64,000 bases of DNA, taken from contig NZ_LMBV01000019.1 in assembly GCF_001439925.1 (NCBI RefSeq), positions 17,714 to 81,713 on the forward strand, in the 5' to 3' direction. The notes under the pieces were generated by a model. The model was not told the origin of the DNA and searched no databases. It saw nothing but the letters and a program-made list of their open reading frames with translations. This stretch comes from Peribacillus muralis (GTDB lineage: Bacteria > Bacillota > Bacilli > Bacillales > DSM-1321). Below are positions 8,575 to 16,607 of the stretch, piece by piece. The first letter of the stretch is position 1; every line of letters starts with the position of its first letter. The translations under genes were made by a program, and so were the position numbers.

Positions 8575-9984
8575 ATGAAAAAATGGGGAATTCCCATCGC
8601 TATTATTGCTTTTTTATTATTGATATTCATGCCTACGCCAGAAGGGATGGAACCTGCAGCACAAAAATCAATAGCCGTATTCGTTGCTGCTTTGGTCCTT
8701 TGGGTAACAACTCCAATCCCGATATACCTGACATCGCTCATTGCGATTTTGATGCTTCCATTAATCGGAGCCGTTGAAGATCAAAAAGTTGCTTTTGGAA
8801 CATTAGGGTTTGACGTTATTTGGTTAATGGTTTCCGCGTTTGTCCTTACTTCTGCAATGATGAAGTCTAATTTAGGAAGAAGATTTTCTTTATGGATGGT
8901 CACGAGATTTGGTAAAACACCGAAAAGAACTCTGATTGTTTTAGTCGTTATCAATTTTGTGTTGGCGTTTTTCGTTCCGTCCACGACAGCACGAGCTACA
9001 CTAATGATGCCAATTTGCTTGATTTTGCTGGAAGTATATCGAGCAATCCCAGGGAAAAGTCCACTTGGGAAAATAATGATGCTTCAAGGTCTCCAAGCGG
9101 ATGCTCTTGCTACTTCGGGCGTCATGACGGCTACTGCTGGTAACATCATTGCAGTCGGTTTCATTAACGAGCAAGCGGGCGGTGACATCGGTTATATGGA
9201 TTGGCTTTTTGCCTCGATGCCTGCGTCTATCATCACGATGGCAATCACCTTTACGATAGGGTTAAAGTTATTCTCAATAAAAGAAGAAGGTAACTTTGAA
9301 AATGTAATGGGTACGCTCAAGGACGAACTGAAGAAATTAGGTTCTTTCTCCTTAGCTGAGAAGAAAGCAACGATCATATTCCTCCTTACTGTATTCTTGT
9401 GGGCTACGGGAGACTATCAAGAAGGTTGGTTGGGTTTTGAAATCAGCACCGCACAGACTGCGGTTATTGCAGCACTCCTCTGCTTGCTTCCAAAAGTGGG
9501 AATACTTGAATGGAAAGATGCGAACATCAAATGGGAACTCATGATATTCGCTGCAGGTGCCTATGCTGCAGGAAATGCATTGGACGAATCTGGAGGAGCA
9601 GTATGGCTAATCAGCAGGTTAGTTGACGGTTTAGGGATAGACCAAATGAGTCATACGATGGTTGCTGTAGTTGTCATTTTCCTAAGTATGTACAGCCATC
9701 TCATCTTTACGAGTAAAACTGTGAGAGTCACGATTTTGATCCCAGCTTTCATCGCTTTGGCTAAAACATTGGGTATGGATCCTGTATCGCTCGCACTAGC
9801 TGCTGCTATGACTATGACCTATACAATTACGCTTCCGCCACATTCGAAAGTTAATACGATTTATTTTTCAACAGGATACTTTTCTGTCTTGGATCAAATG
9901 AAGTATGCGGTTGTTACTTGCTTTATCGGCGCTTCCGTTATCAGTCTATTATATTTTACTTGGTTTAACGTACTGGGGTTATAA
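8575..9984 (+). CDS. DASS/SLC13-family sodium:anion symporter
   Basis: A 469-residue polytopic membrane protein of the divalent anion:sodium symporter family, which imports dicarboxylates, citrate-like anions or sulfate. It begins with a short cationic tail and a first membrane helix (IPIAIIAFLLLIFMP) and has about eleven to twelve hydrophobic segments. The family signatures are two repeated regions: VPSTTARATLMMPI in the first half, and a TMTYTITLPPHSKVNTIYF-like segment in the second. The SNT-type motifs of each half are modified here (STTARAT and PHSKVNT), so the substrate may be unusual. It is followed after 18 bases by a phosphoglycerate-mutase-like gene, most likely in one transcript, and is probably controlled by the divergent LysR protein. 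Confidence 0.85.
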   Translation: MKKWGIPIAIIAFLLLIFMPTPEGMEPAAQKSIAVFVAALVLWVTTPIPIYLTSLIAILMLPLIGAVEDQKVAFGTLGFDVIWLMVSAFVLTSAMMKSNLGRRFSLWMVTRFGKTPKRTLIVLVVINFVLAFFVPSTTARATLMMPICLILLEVYRAIPGKSPLGKIMMLQGLQADALATSGVMTATAGNIIAVGFINEQAGGDIGYMDWLFASMPASIITMAITFTIGLKLFSIKEEGNFENVMGTLKDELKKLGSFSLAEKKATIIFLLTVFLWATGDYQEGWLGFEISTAQTAVIAALLCLLPKVGILEWKDANIKWELMIFAAGAYAAGNALDESGGAVWLISRLVDGLGIDQMSHTMVAVVVIFLSMYSHLIFTSKTVRVTILIPAFIALAKTLGMDPVSLALAAAMTMTYTITLPPHSKVNTIYFSTGYFSVLDQMKYAVVTCFIGASVISLLYFTWFNVLGL

Positions 9985-10002
9985 CATTAGGAGGAAAGCA
10001 TC

Positions 10003-11244
10003 ATGTTGAAAAGAAAAGTTATCATGGCAATTGCTGATGGATTAGGGGATCGCCCCCATCCCTTATTAGAATATAAAACTCCATTGGAATACGCTCAAAC
10101 ACCGAATCTAGATCGCCTAGCTTCTGAAGGGATAACGGGTATGATGAATCCAATTAGTTCCGGCATTCCCGTAGGAACGGATATGGGACATTTAATTTTA
10201 TTCGGTTATCAGCCTCATCATTATCCGGGGCGAGGACCTATTGAGGCTTTAGGCATCGGTATGGAAGTCGAGCCTGGAGATATTGTATTTCGGTGTAATT
10301 TTGCCACGGTGGATGAGAACGGAATTGTTGTCGATCGACGTGCAGGAAGAATTCGCGAGAAAACCGACGAAATTGCTCAAGCTATTAATGGAATGGAGAT
10401 TGAGGATACTATAGAGGTCTTTTTTAAACCAGCTACGGAACATCGAGCTGTGTTAATCCTGCGTGGAAACGGGTTAAGCGATAAAATTAGTGACTCCGAT
10501 CCTAAAGCCCCGAACGACGGTAAACCTTATCATCAGGTAGAACCTTTGGACGCTTCTAAGGAAGCTGAAAGAACAGCTTCCACTTTAAATATGTTTCTTA
10601 AGAAGTCCCATGCAATATTATCATCCCACCCAGTTAATATCGAGCGCAATGCTGAGGGGAAGTTACCCGCTAACTTTATTCTGACAAGGGGAGCTGGACA
10701 AATGGTCAAGCTGGATCCGATTGTTCAACAATTAAAAATTAGTGGGAGCTGTATTGCAGGAGAAAGTACGGTATTAGGTGTTGCCCAACTAGCCGGCTTT
10801 AAGACGATTACAGATAGCAGTATGACAGGAAATATAGACACAAATCTAGAATTAAAAGCTCGACTGGCCCTAGAAGAGATTGCGGAAAAAGATATGGTCT
10901 ACGTCCATATAAAGGCGCCTGATGTTAAGGGCCATGATAATGAACCATTTGAAAAAGCAAAAGCAATTGAACTGTTCGATCAGATGGTCGGGCTTATTGT
11001 TCAGCAGTTACCTGAAAATGTGTATTTGGCTTTGGCTGCTGACCATTCTACGCCTTGTGAAATCGGAGAGCATACAGGTGAGCCCGTTCCGGTCCTCATT
11101 CATGGCCCTGGAATTCGGAGAGATCGTATCATGCAATATAGTGAACTGGTTTGCGCCCATGGGGGATTAGGGCATTTAACCGGGAATGAATTTGTAAGAA
11201 CACTGCATGGATTAATGGGAGTTGTAAAAAAACAAGGTAATTAG
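10003..11244 (+). CDS. Archaeal-type cofactor-independent phosphoglycerate mutase homologue (alkaline phosphatase superfamily)
   Basis: A 413-residue protein of the apgM branch of the alkaline phosphatase superfamily. Recognisable blocks are ADGLGDRP near residue 11 (metal Asp), GIPVGTDMGHLILFGY near residues 54-69, YPGRGPIEALG, FRCNFATVDENG, DRRAGRI, a VKGHDNEPFEKA metal segment and ADHSTPCEIGEHT. In apgM enzymes the nucleophile is Ser in a GSD motif; here it is Thr (GTD, about residue 59). Thr is the nucleophile in related hydrolases such as nucleotide pyrophosphatases and phosphonoacetate hydrolase. Known family role is 3-/2-phosphoglycerate interconversion. A Thr form in a transporter operon may instead hydrolyse or move a phosphoryl or phosphonyl group on an imported compound (inference). 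A good GGAGG precedes the ATG. Confidence 0.8.
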   Translation: MLKRKVIMAIADGLGDRPHPLLEYKTPLEYAQTPNLDRLASEGITGMMNPISSGIPVGTDMGHLILFGYQPHHYPGRGPIEALGIGMEVEPGDIVFRCNFATVDENGIVVDRRAGRIREKTDEIAQAINGMEIEDTIEVFFKPATEHRAVLILRGNGLSDKISDSDPKAPNDGKPYHQVEPLDASKEAERTASTLNMFLKKSHAILSSHPVNIERNAEGKLPANFILTRGAGQMVKLDPIVQQLKISGSCIAGESTVLGVAQLAGFKTITDSSMTGNIDTNLELKARLALEEIAEKDMVYVHIKAPDVKGHDNEPFEKAKAIELFDQMVGLIVQQLPENVYLALAADHSTPCEIGEHTGEPVPVLIHGPGIRRDRIMQYSELVCAHGGLGHLTGNEFVRTLHGLMGVVKKQGN

Positions 11245-11265
11245 GATATAAAAGAGGTAATTGAA

Positions 11266-11523
11266 ATGCAGAGAATTACTAATGATTTACTGGCAATAGT
11301 GGATAAAAAGGCTTTTAGATTAGGGTTAGATCAAGAATTTATTTTCTTGTTAGAAAAAAAGATTAAAAAAAAGAGGGGGCAGATGGAAAGGAAATTAGGT
11401 ATTAGTGGTACTGGAAGAATAGGGCGTATGTTGGTCTGCAGAACAGTCACTCATTTATTGAAATATGATGCTGTTCATGGAACCTGGGTATTGAAATCTC
11501 AGTACAAAATGGAAATCAATTAA
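11266..11523 (+). CDS. Chimeric small ORF: Sda-like N-terminus joined to a collapsed GAPDH N-terminus
   Basis: The first 39 residues (MQRITNDLLAIVDKKAF, then RLGLDQEFIFLLEKKIKKK) match the Sda checkpoint family that inhibits sporulation kinases: a hydrophobic-LL start, KA in helix 1, L-x-x-D-x-x-FI-x-L-x-E in helix 2 and a basic end. From residue 40 the frame continues MERKLGISGTGRIGRMLV, the NAD-binding start of glyceraldehyde-3-phosphate dehydrogenase. It then jumps to THLLKYDAVHGTW, which in GAPDH lies roughly 30 residues further on. The GAPDH part is thus internally deleted and ends early. The Sda part may still work alone; the GAPDH part is a relic. It lies 21 bases after the mutase-like gene, followed by a terminator, so it ends the operon. 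Confidence 0.6.
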   Translation: MQRITNDLLAIVDKKAFRLGLDQEFIFLLEKKIKKKRGQMERKLGISGTGRIGRMLVCRTVTHLLKYDAVHGTWVLKSQYKMEIN

Positions 11524-11583
11524 TTAAGGTTCAATCAGTAATCTCATTTTGCAAGCCGGAATTTTCCGTCCCCAGTTAGTTAA

Positions 11584-11619
11584 AGATAAATGCTCTCACG
11601 AAGCATTTATCTTTTTTTT
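11584..11619 (+). terminator. Rho-independent terminator
   Basis: AGATAAATGCT (11584-11594) pairs perfectly with 11602-11612 and is followed by an eight-base T-run. It closes the DASS operon on the plus strand. Confidence 0.85.
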
Positions 11620-11657
11620 GACACCTATCAGCAGAAACCGAAGTAGCAGCTGAACAT

Positions 11658-12776
11658 CTATTTTTCCAAAGCACCTTTTACATCATACTTTTCTAAATCG
11701 ATATCAAGTTTTTCATCAAGTGCAAGGTTTGCCAATTGGGAGCCAATGTAGGGACCCATCGTTAATCCTGATGCTCCAAGGCCATTTGCAACGATTATGT
11801 TTTCCCAACCTGGCAAAGGACCAATAACTGGGAGGAATCCAGGTGTGAATGGACGAAAGCCGACCCTCGCTTCAACAAACGTACTTTCCAGCAAACCTGG
11901 AGCAGTATGCAAGGCTTTGTTGAAAACCTCCTGCAGACCTCCTGCGGTCATTCGGTTATCGAACACTTCCATGTTTTCATGAGTAGCTCCTGCAACGATT
12001 TTATTATGATCGAATGCAAGGAGATATTGATCACTTGGAGGCATGACAACAGGCCAGTCATTCGTACTCGTATTTGGCAATTGAAGATGAATGATTTGAG
12101 CTTTCTGAAAGCTTACTTTGAAATTCACCCCAAGAGGCTTTAGTAATTCTGAGGCCCATGCACCGGCGCAGACAATCACTTTATCGGCAGCTATGAATTC
12201 ATCTTGGACTGTTACACCTGTCACCTGTGAATCTTCATATGTAAGGATTGCCTCACCATACATGAACTTAGCGCCGTTTTTTTGCGATGCACGCAGTAAA
12301 GAGTCTCGAAGCGCGCGTCCATCTACCCGAGCGGCCCCGCTAACGTGAACCGCTGCAAATTCATGGGCGAGAGGTGGGAATAATTCCTTTGTTTCCAAAG
12401 GGGAAAGTAACGTGATCGTGCCCATCTCCGGTGCGTCTTCTTTCCGTTTTTCCGCTCGGTCCTTCATGGCTTTCAGTTTTTCTTCTTCCGTATGTAAACT
12501 AATGGCCCCGACTTGGGCATACCCTGTCTCGGTTTCCCCATCCCGTTTAAGTTCTTCAATCAGACCAGGATAATAAGCCGCGCCATTTTTAGCAAGGTGA
12601 TACCAAGCCTTATTCCGCCTTTGCGATATCCAAGGGCATACGATTCCAGCTGCAGCAGAAGTTGCCTGTCCATCATCTTGGCGGTCGATTATGATCACTT
12701 CGGCTCCCTTTTTAGCTAATTGATAGGCAGTGGACGCTCCCAAAATCCCTGCTCCTACGACAATGATTTTTTGCAT
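11658..12776 (-). CDS. FAD-dependent amino-acid oxidase (DAO family)
   Basis: A 372-residue DAO-family flavoenzyme, the group that includes glycine oxidase, sarcosine oxidase and D-amino-acid dehydrogenase. The N-terminus carries the dinucleotide-binding motif VVGAGILGASTAYQLAKKGA with the acidic strand end VIIIDR, followed by the SAAAGIVCPW segment that contacts FAD. A second FAD motif near the C-terminus reads NIIVANGLGASGLTMGP, and VGFRPFTPGFLPVIGP precedes it as in glycine oxidases. It forms imine plus hydrogen peroxide (oxidase) or passes electrons to a carrier (dehydrogenase), and sequence alone does not decide. It is a single-gene unit on the minus strand with a weak ribosome binding site. 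Confidence 0.85.
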   Translation of the reverse strand: MQKIIVVGAGILGASTAYQLAKKGAEVIIIDRQDDGQATSAAAGIVCPWISQRRNKAWYHLAKNGAAYYPGLIEELKRDGETETGYAQVGAISLHTEEEKLKAMKDRAEKRKEDAPEMGTITLLSPLETKELFPPLAHEFAAVHVSGAARVDGRALRDSLLRASQKNGAKFMYGEAILTYEDSQVTGVTVQDEFIAADKVIVCAGAWASELLKPLGVNFKVSFQKAQIIHLQLPNTSTNDWPVVMPPSDQYLLAFDHNKIVAGATHENMEVFDNRMTAGGLQEVFNKALHTAPGLLESTFVEARVGFRPFTPGFLPVIGPLPGWENIIVANGLGASGLTMGPYIGSQLANLALDEKLDIDLEKYDVKGALEK

Positions 12777-12948
12777 CTATAACATCTCATTTCTCTCATA
12801 TGTATAAACCCTTATCCCTACTATATCGAAGACATGAAACGATTGCCACAATCGATATTGTAATTTCTTTCACAAACTTATTTTATTTGTAGTGAATATG
12901 CTATGATTGAAATTGCACAAGCTTTAAAAGATACTAGGAGGTAATACC

Positions 12949-13542
12949 ATGTTAAAAAAACAAATGGAATCATACATATCGAAATCCATCCTTGAAAACG
13001 AGGTTGAGTTGTTTAAAGAAGAAAGAGATTATGTGGAAAAGCATGAAATGGTTTCTGAGGATATCACGATCATTGATAAAGAAAATACATCCCGTTTTAA
13101 AGATGCCTATATCGAACGCAGCAATAAAGAAAGCGAGGAATTAATTGCTGTAGAGAATTTCTCCTTTTTATCCCAACCGATTGAATATTTGAAAAGAAAT
13201 AAAGAAGAATTCCTTTACTTTGAATCCGAATGGTTCGACTTGATCGGTGTTGAAGCACTTTCTGTGGAATGTGATGATGTATTCGGTACTTATAACGCGA
13301 TGTTTGGATTAAAATTCCAGAAAAAAATGGGGGAAGCCTTAAAAACGTATTTAAAAAAGGAACTTCAAGAAGACATTGGATCATTCAGTTTAATGTTCAA
13401 CCAGGGCGACGGACTTTGGGATGTCAATTTTGCTTTGAACAATGTCCAAGGCTTTCGAGAAGATTTGTCATTGGAAGCAGCTTTTAATTTGATACATCAG
13501 TTTCTTTTTACACTTGTTCAAACGATTGAGGAAGATATGTAA
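12949..13542 (+). CDS. Conserved hypothetical protein (197 aa)
   Basis: A soluble acidic protein with no signal peptide or membrane segment. It has alternating helices and strands, with a central aromatic-rich block (YFESEWFDLIGVEALSVECD) and a second block MFNQGDGLWDVNFALN. From memory, close relatives occur across Bacillus, where some databases label them branched-chain amino acid aminotransferase. The length and absence of the PLP-binding motifs make that label doubtful. AGGAGG lies eight bases before the ATG and a promoter-like TATGAT region lies in the preceding 150 bases. It is monocistronic, ending at a strong terminator. Function unknown. Confidence 0.75.
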   Translation: MLKKQMESYISKSILENEVELFKEERDYVEKHEMVSEDITIIDKENTSRFKDAYIERSNKESEELIAVENFSFLSQPIEYLKRNKEEFLYFESEWFDLIGVEALSVECDDVFGTYNAMFGLKFQKKMGEALKTYLKKELQEDIGSFSLMFNQGDGLWDVNFALNNVQGFREDLSLEAAFNLIHQFLFTLVQTIEEDM

Positions 13543-13546
13543 AATC

Positions 13547-13600
13547 AAAATGGGGCTGTCGCAAAAGTCACAACATGACTTTTGGGGACAACCCCATTTT
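13547..13600 (+). terminator. Long hairpin of the GGGGCTGTC-CAAAAGTC type
   Basis: Arms 13547-13570 and 13576-13600 pair with few mismatches around a short loop, ending in TTTT. It closes the 197-residue protein gene. The GGGGCTGTCGCAAAAGTC wording recurs as a terminator family in Bacillus genomes (recall). Confidence 0.75.
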
Positions 13601-13743
13601 CACAAGGCACTATAGTTAGTGACCACTTGTAATCAAATATGGATATCGAAGGTTTTCTGGATTGTTTTCTATGTCGTGAATCCGTAACGGACCTAAAGAA
13701 GATCGATCAAGAAGTTCAACATACATGCTGAAGAAAAGCAGTG

Positions 13744-13899
13744 TTACTTTTCTTTGTCATGAAGACGATCTTCATATTCGGTTTCCAGCATCCCATACAG
13801 ACCATTCATCTCTTGTTCATCTGGGTCTGCCCCAAAGTCGTTCGTGATTTTTTTCTTTTTATCATCAATCTTTTCTGTTTGCTCATTTTTCTTGTCCAA
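13744..13899 (-). CDS. Small highly charged protein (51 aa) with a TTG start
   Basis: On the minus strand a near-consensus ribosome binding site, GGAGGTGAT at 13904-13912, stands four bases before TTG at 13897-13899. The frame runs 51 codons to TAA at 13744. The product starts MDKKNEQTEKIDDKKKK and ends ETEYEDRLHDKEK. It is hydrophilic and probably partly disordered, with a middle segment NDFGADPDEQEMNGLYGMLE. An ATG inside the spacing region is in another frame and stops after six codons. The strong site and full-length frame argue that it is real. I do not recognise the family; small acidic or basic proteins of this kind are common in spore formers. Confidence 0.6.
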   Translation of the reverse strand: MDKKNEQTEKIDDKKKKITNDFGADPDEQEMNGLYGMLETEYEDRLHDKEK

Positions 13900-14079
13900 A
13901 CATATCACCTCCAATTACTAGTGTCTCTCGATGGCCACATAAATATACGTTCATGATTGGGCTTTTTTCAGGTAGACTGTCATCTCATTTCAAGCAATTT
14001 AATTGCTATTCTAAATAGTTATTACTCTAACTATTTGTTACACTATAAGTATATAACCTAGAGATGACGGAGAGAGAAT

Positions 14080-14730
14080 GTGAAGAAGAAAAAACGGAAG
14101 AAATCAAAGAAGATTTTTGTTATATTAAGCTTGATTTTTGCATTTTTGGTCATGAAGCAGATCATCCAAAACCCAGTTAACGGCAATATACCCACATCAA
14201 TAAATCCCCTGGATTCTTTTGCGAATGTGAAAAGGTATAGCCCGACCATTCATGATGAGTTGGCGAGATACGGGCTTGAAGAGCATACTTCGACTTTAAT
14301 TGCCTTGATGCAGCAGGAAAGCCGCGGGCGAGGTGGTGACCCCATGCAGGCATCTGAATCGGCGGGAATGGACCCCAATTCCATTACAGATCCAAACGAA
14401 AGCATAAAGTATGGCGTAAAGCATTTCAGAAGGATTCATGAATATGGCAAAGAAAAGAACGTGGATTTCGCGACGATCATTCAAGCTTATAACATGGGAA
14501 TTGGTTATATTGATTACATAGCAAAAAAAGGAGGCAAGCATACCGAAGAGCTTGCCAAGCAATTTTCGAAGATCCAAGTGGAAAAAGACCCTGCTCTTTA
14601 TGATTGTGGCGGGGATAAGGACAATTTTCGCTACCCATATTGCTATGGTGATTATACATACAGCGAAAAAGTGGCCAAAAACATTGAAGAGCTGGCGGAC
14701 AGTATATCGGCTCAAGCGGATAGTGAGTAA
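14080..14730 (+). CDS. Membrane-anchored lysozyme-like peptidoglycan hydrolase
   Basis: A 216-residue protein with a very basic N-terminus (KKKKRKKSKK), one membrane segment (IFVILSLIFAFLVM) and an exported lysozyme-like domain. The domain shows YGLEEHTSTLIALMQQESRG with the catalytic Glu, GGDPMQASES, an ESIKYGVKHF helix and IIQAYNMGIGYIDYI, the pattern of bacteriophage-type/CwlT N-terminal lysozyme domains that cut the glycan strand. The C-terminal NLPC-type peptidase found in CwlT is absent. Start is GTG at 14080 with GGAGAGA just upstream. It is probably anchored in the membrane and acts on the wall. It stands alone before a bidirectional terminator. Confidence 0.85.
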   Translation: MKKKKRKKSKKIFVILSLIFAFLVMKQIIQNPVNGNIPTSINPLDSFANVKRYSPTIHDELARYGLEEHTSTLIALMQQESRGRGGDPMQASESAGMDPNSITDPNESIKYGVKHFRRIHEYGKEKNVDFATIIQAYNMGIGYIDYIAKKGGKHTEELAKQFSKIQVEKDPALYDCGGDKDNFRYPYCYGDYTYSEKVAKNIEELADSISAQADSE

Positions 14731-14761
14731 GTGGACATCACAATTAATGCATCTGTCTATC

Positions 14762-14801
14762 AAAAGACTTGCCTGCCAAATTTATGGCAGGCAAGTCTTT
14801 T
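14762..14801. terminator. Perfect 17-bp hairpin shared by two convergent genes
   Basis: Arms 14762-14778 and 14785-14801 are exact inverse complements with A- and T-runs on the two sides. It terminates the lysozyme-like gene (plus) and the DUF402 gene (minus), whose stop adjoins it. Confidence 0.9.
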
Positions 14802-14802
14802 A

Positions 14803-15345
14803 TTACTCTCCCAACAATGAAAGAAGGGACTCATGTTTATAGTCTTGCTCTGATTGCAAAACGTTTTGAGCCAGCAGATCATCCAGCGAATCCAATAAGG
14901 TGCTCAAAGCTTGCTGGACTGACCCATTTTCGAACAAATCCAATGGGACAGGAAGCTCTTCTTCATCCAAGATATAGTAGTTGCCATCTGGAAAAACCAC
15001 TATATCAAGAATTAGATCTTCAAAAGTAACCAAGTTATTAAAGAGGGACGTATTTTTAACAATATTGAAATACGCACCCACATATTTCCCATGTTTGTTT
15101 CTCCATATGTACAAATTATACGGGCGGTCCCGCCAATAATAGGCAATCGTATAACACCCTTTAGAGATGGTCAGTTTGGTTTTCGGAGTGTTTATCGTAA
15201 AAGAATCGGTGACTTCGTGAAAAAGCACGGCTTCCTCTTCATTCGCGGCTAACATGAAGCAACGATGCTCCACTACTAACGAGTCATAGCGGATTTTTCT
15301 TTCTATTATTTCATCACGGAGTGCAGATGCATTTATATGGACCAT
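14803..15345 (-). CDS. DUF402-family protein
   Basis: A 180-residue protein containing a DUF402 domain. The core is AYYWRDRPYNLYIWRN, GAYFNIVKNTS, then TFEDLILDIVVFPDG followed by ILDEEEL. This order of aromatic and acidic residues is characteristic of the family that includes NtdP-type nucleoside phosphatases and RNA-associated FAU-1-like domains. The C-terminal 45 residues form an acidic helical tail. AGGAGAAGG precedes the ATG. Metal-dependent phosphatase or phosphodiesterase activity is the best guess by family; the substrate is unknown. Confidence 0.8.
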   Translation of the reverse strand: MVHINASALRDEIIERKIRYDSLVVEHRCFMLAANEEEAVLFHEVTDSFTINTPKTKLTISKGCYTIAYYWRDRPYNLYIWRNKHGKYVGAYFNIVKNTSLFNNLVTFEDLILDIVVFPDGNYYILDEEELPVPLDLFENGSVQQALSTLLDSLDDLLAQNVLQSEQDYKHESLLSLLGE

Positions 15346-15421
15346 CGTTTAACCTTCTCCTGTTCATGATTTTGATTATGTTTATCAGTATACTCTTGAA
15401 CATGCTTAATAACATGAGAAA

Positions 15422-15455
15422 CCTAATTTCTCACAACGCCCAGAGAGAAATTAGG
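15422..15455. terminator. 11-bp perfect hairpin
   Basis: CCTAATTTCTC at 15422-15432 pairs with 15445-15455. It lies downstream of the PhnB-like gene (minus strand), with flanking A and T runs. Confidence 0.7.
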
Positions 15456-15474
15456 CATTTTATTTCAATAGGTT

Positions 15475-15978
15475 TTACCCGCTATACGCTTGATTTAATG
15501 TTTGTATATCAATTTTCTTCATTTTGTAGAGTGCTTTCATTACTCTGGCCGAAGTTTCGGGATCAGAGGTGTTGATCATTTCGGATATATTACCAGGAAT
15601 TATCTGCCAAGATACGCCAAATTGATCTTTCAGCCAGCCACAAGCCTGCGCATTTTCATCTCCGCCTTGGGAGAGTTTTTCCCAATAATAATCGACATCA
15701 TCTTGAGATTCGCAATGGATGATGAAGGATATCGCCTCTGTGAATTTGAATTGCGGCCCGCCATTCAATGCGACGAATGACTGCCCTTCTAGTTCGAACT
15801 CAATCGTCATTACTTTACCCTCTGACATTCCGTGGATTTCCTTACCTACGTTTCCATAGTAAGTGATGCGGCCCACCTTCGAATTTTCGAAGATGGACGT
15901 GTAAAACCTTGTCGCCTCCTCAGCCTGGGTATCGAACCATAGATTTGTCGTGATTTTTTGAAGTTTGTTTTTCATCAT
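15475..15978 (-). CDS. PhnB-like VOC protein (3-demethylubiquinone methyltransferase-type superfamily)
   Basis: A 167-residue protein of the PhnB/3-dmu-9_3-mt group of VOC folds. It has the typical opening KITTNLWFDTQAEEATRFYT, then the block GKVMTIEFELEGQSFVALNG, then FTEAISFIIHCESQDDVDYY and the closing CGWLKDQFGVSWQIIP. Despite the database name, most members are not methyltransferases and are likely small-molecule binding or metalloenzymes. The gene has an ATG-ATG start after GGGAG. It begins a run of three small genes of related type on the minus strand (with the next PhnB-like and a DinB protein). Confidence 0.85.
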   Translation of the reverse strand: MMKNKLQKITTNLWFDTQAEEATRFYTSIFENSKVGRITYYGNVGKEIHGMSEGKVMTIEFELEGQSFVALNGGPQFKFTEAISFIIHCESQDDVDYYWEKLSQGGDENAQACGWLKDQFGVSWQIIPGNISEMINTSDPETSARVMKALYKMKKIDIQTLNQAYSG

Positions 15979-16129
15979 TTTCTCCCTTCGGTTTCATGGA
16001 TAATTTGATCGAAAATGGTATCTTCCGGACAGAAGAAGTCCGCACAAAGAGGATATGAAGGTACTTTCCATGATAGGAAAAGCCTCATATCCAAAGGGGA
16101 ATGCCCCAACAAAATCACAAATGCAGGTA

Positions 16130-16543
16130 TTAGTTGCCCGTGTTAAATTGCCAATTGATCCCGAACTTGTCCGTCACTTGACCGTATAATTTACTCCAAA
16201 AGGTCTCTTGAAGCTCCATGCGGACAGTGCCGCCTTCTTTTAGGTTATGAAAGATTGATTTTATTTCTTCCAAATTATCCGAAACAAATGCTAAGCTGAT
16301 ATTGTTTCCTTCAATAAAGGGCATACCAGGAAAAACATCGGAAAACATGATGTTGCTGCCAGCAATATTCAGTCGTGCATGCATGACTAGATTTTTCGCT
16401 GCTTCCGGAAATTCAAATTCAGGATTCGGCGGTGTATCACCAAAGGTCATGAAGTCCGTTGCTTCCGTTCCAAAAACCTGGGCATAATATTTTACCGCTT
16501 CACGACAATTTCCATTAAAATTAAGATATGCATCTACTGACAT
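16130..16543 (-). CDS. PhnB-like VOC protein
   Basis: A 137-residue PhnB-type VOC protein beginning MSVDAYLNFNGNCREAVKYY, with AGSNIMFSDVFPG in the middle and SKLYGQVTDKFGINWQFN at the end. It shares the fold, but not the length, of the gene 150 bases further along the transcript. The ATG at 16543 is chosen because AAGGAG lies eight bases before it; an in-frame ATG ten codons upstream has no such site. Function is unknown beyond the fold; homologues are often found with DinB proteins, as here. Confidence 0.85.
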   Translation of the reverse strand: MSVDAYLNFNGNCREAVKYYAQVFGTEATDFMTFGDTPPNPEFEFPEAAKNLVMHARLNIAGSNIMFSDVFPGMPFIEGNNISLAFVSDNLEEIKSIFHNLKEGGTVRMELQETFWSKLYGQVTDKFGINWQFNTGN

Positions 16544-16607
16544 CCGTTTCACTCCTTTTGGTTTTTCATTCATATGGATGGTGTAATCAGGGAGGCGTTA
16601 CAGCTTC

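Noticed and set aside
8523..8777. 84-codon plus-strand frame overlapping the start of the DASS transporter
   Set aside because: It overlaps the well supported transporter in another frame and its product has no domain or hydrophobic pattern expected of a gene here.
12949..13542. Branched-chain amino acid aminotransferase label for the 197-residue protein
   Set aside because: Too short for a fold IV aminotransferase and no PLP-lysine or phosphate-binding motif is visible, so it is kept as hypothetical.
13741..13956. Plus-strand 71-codon open frame rich in Phe and Leu
   Set aside because: It mirrors the better supported minus-strand 51-residue protein and has no ribosome binding site; its hydrophobicity is an effect of reading a Lys/Glu-rich gene in antisense.
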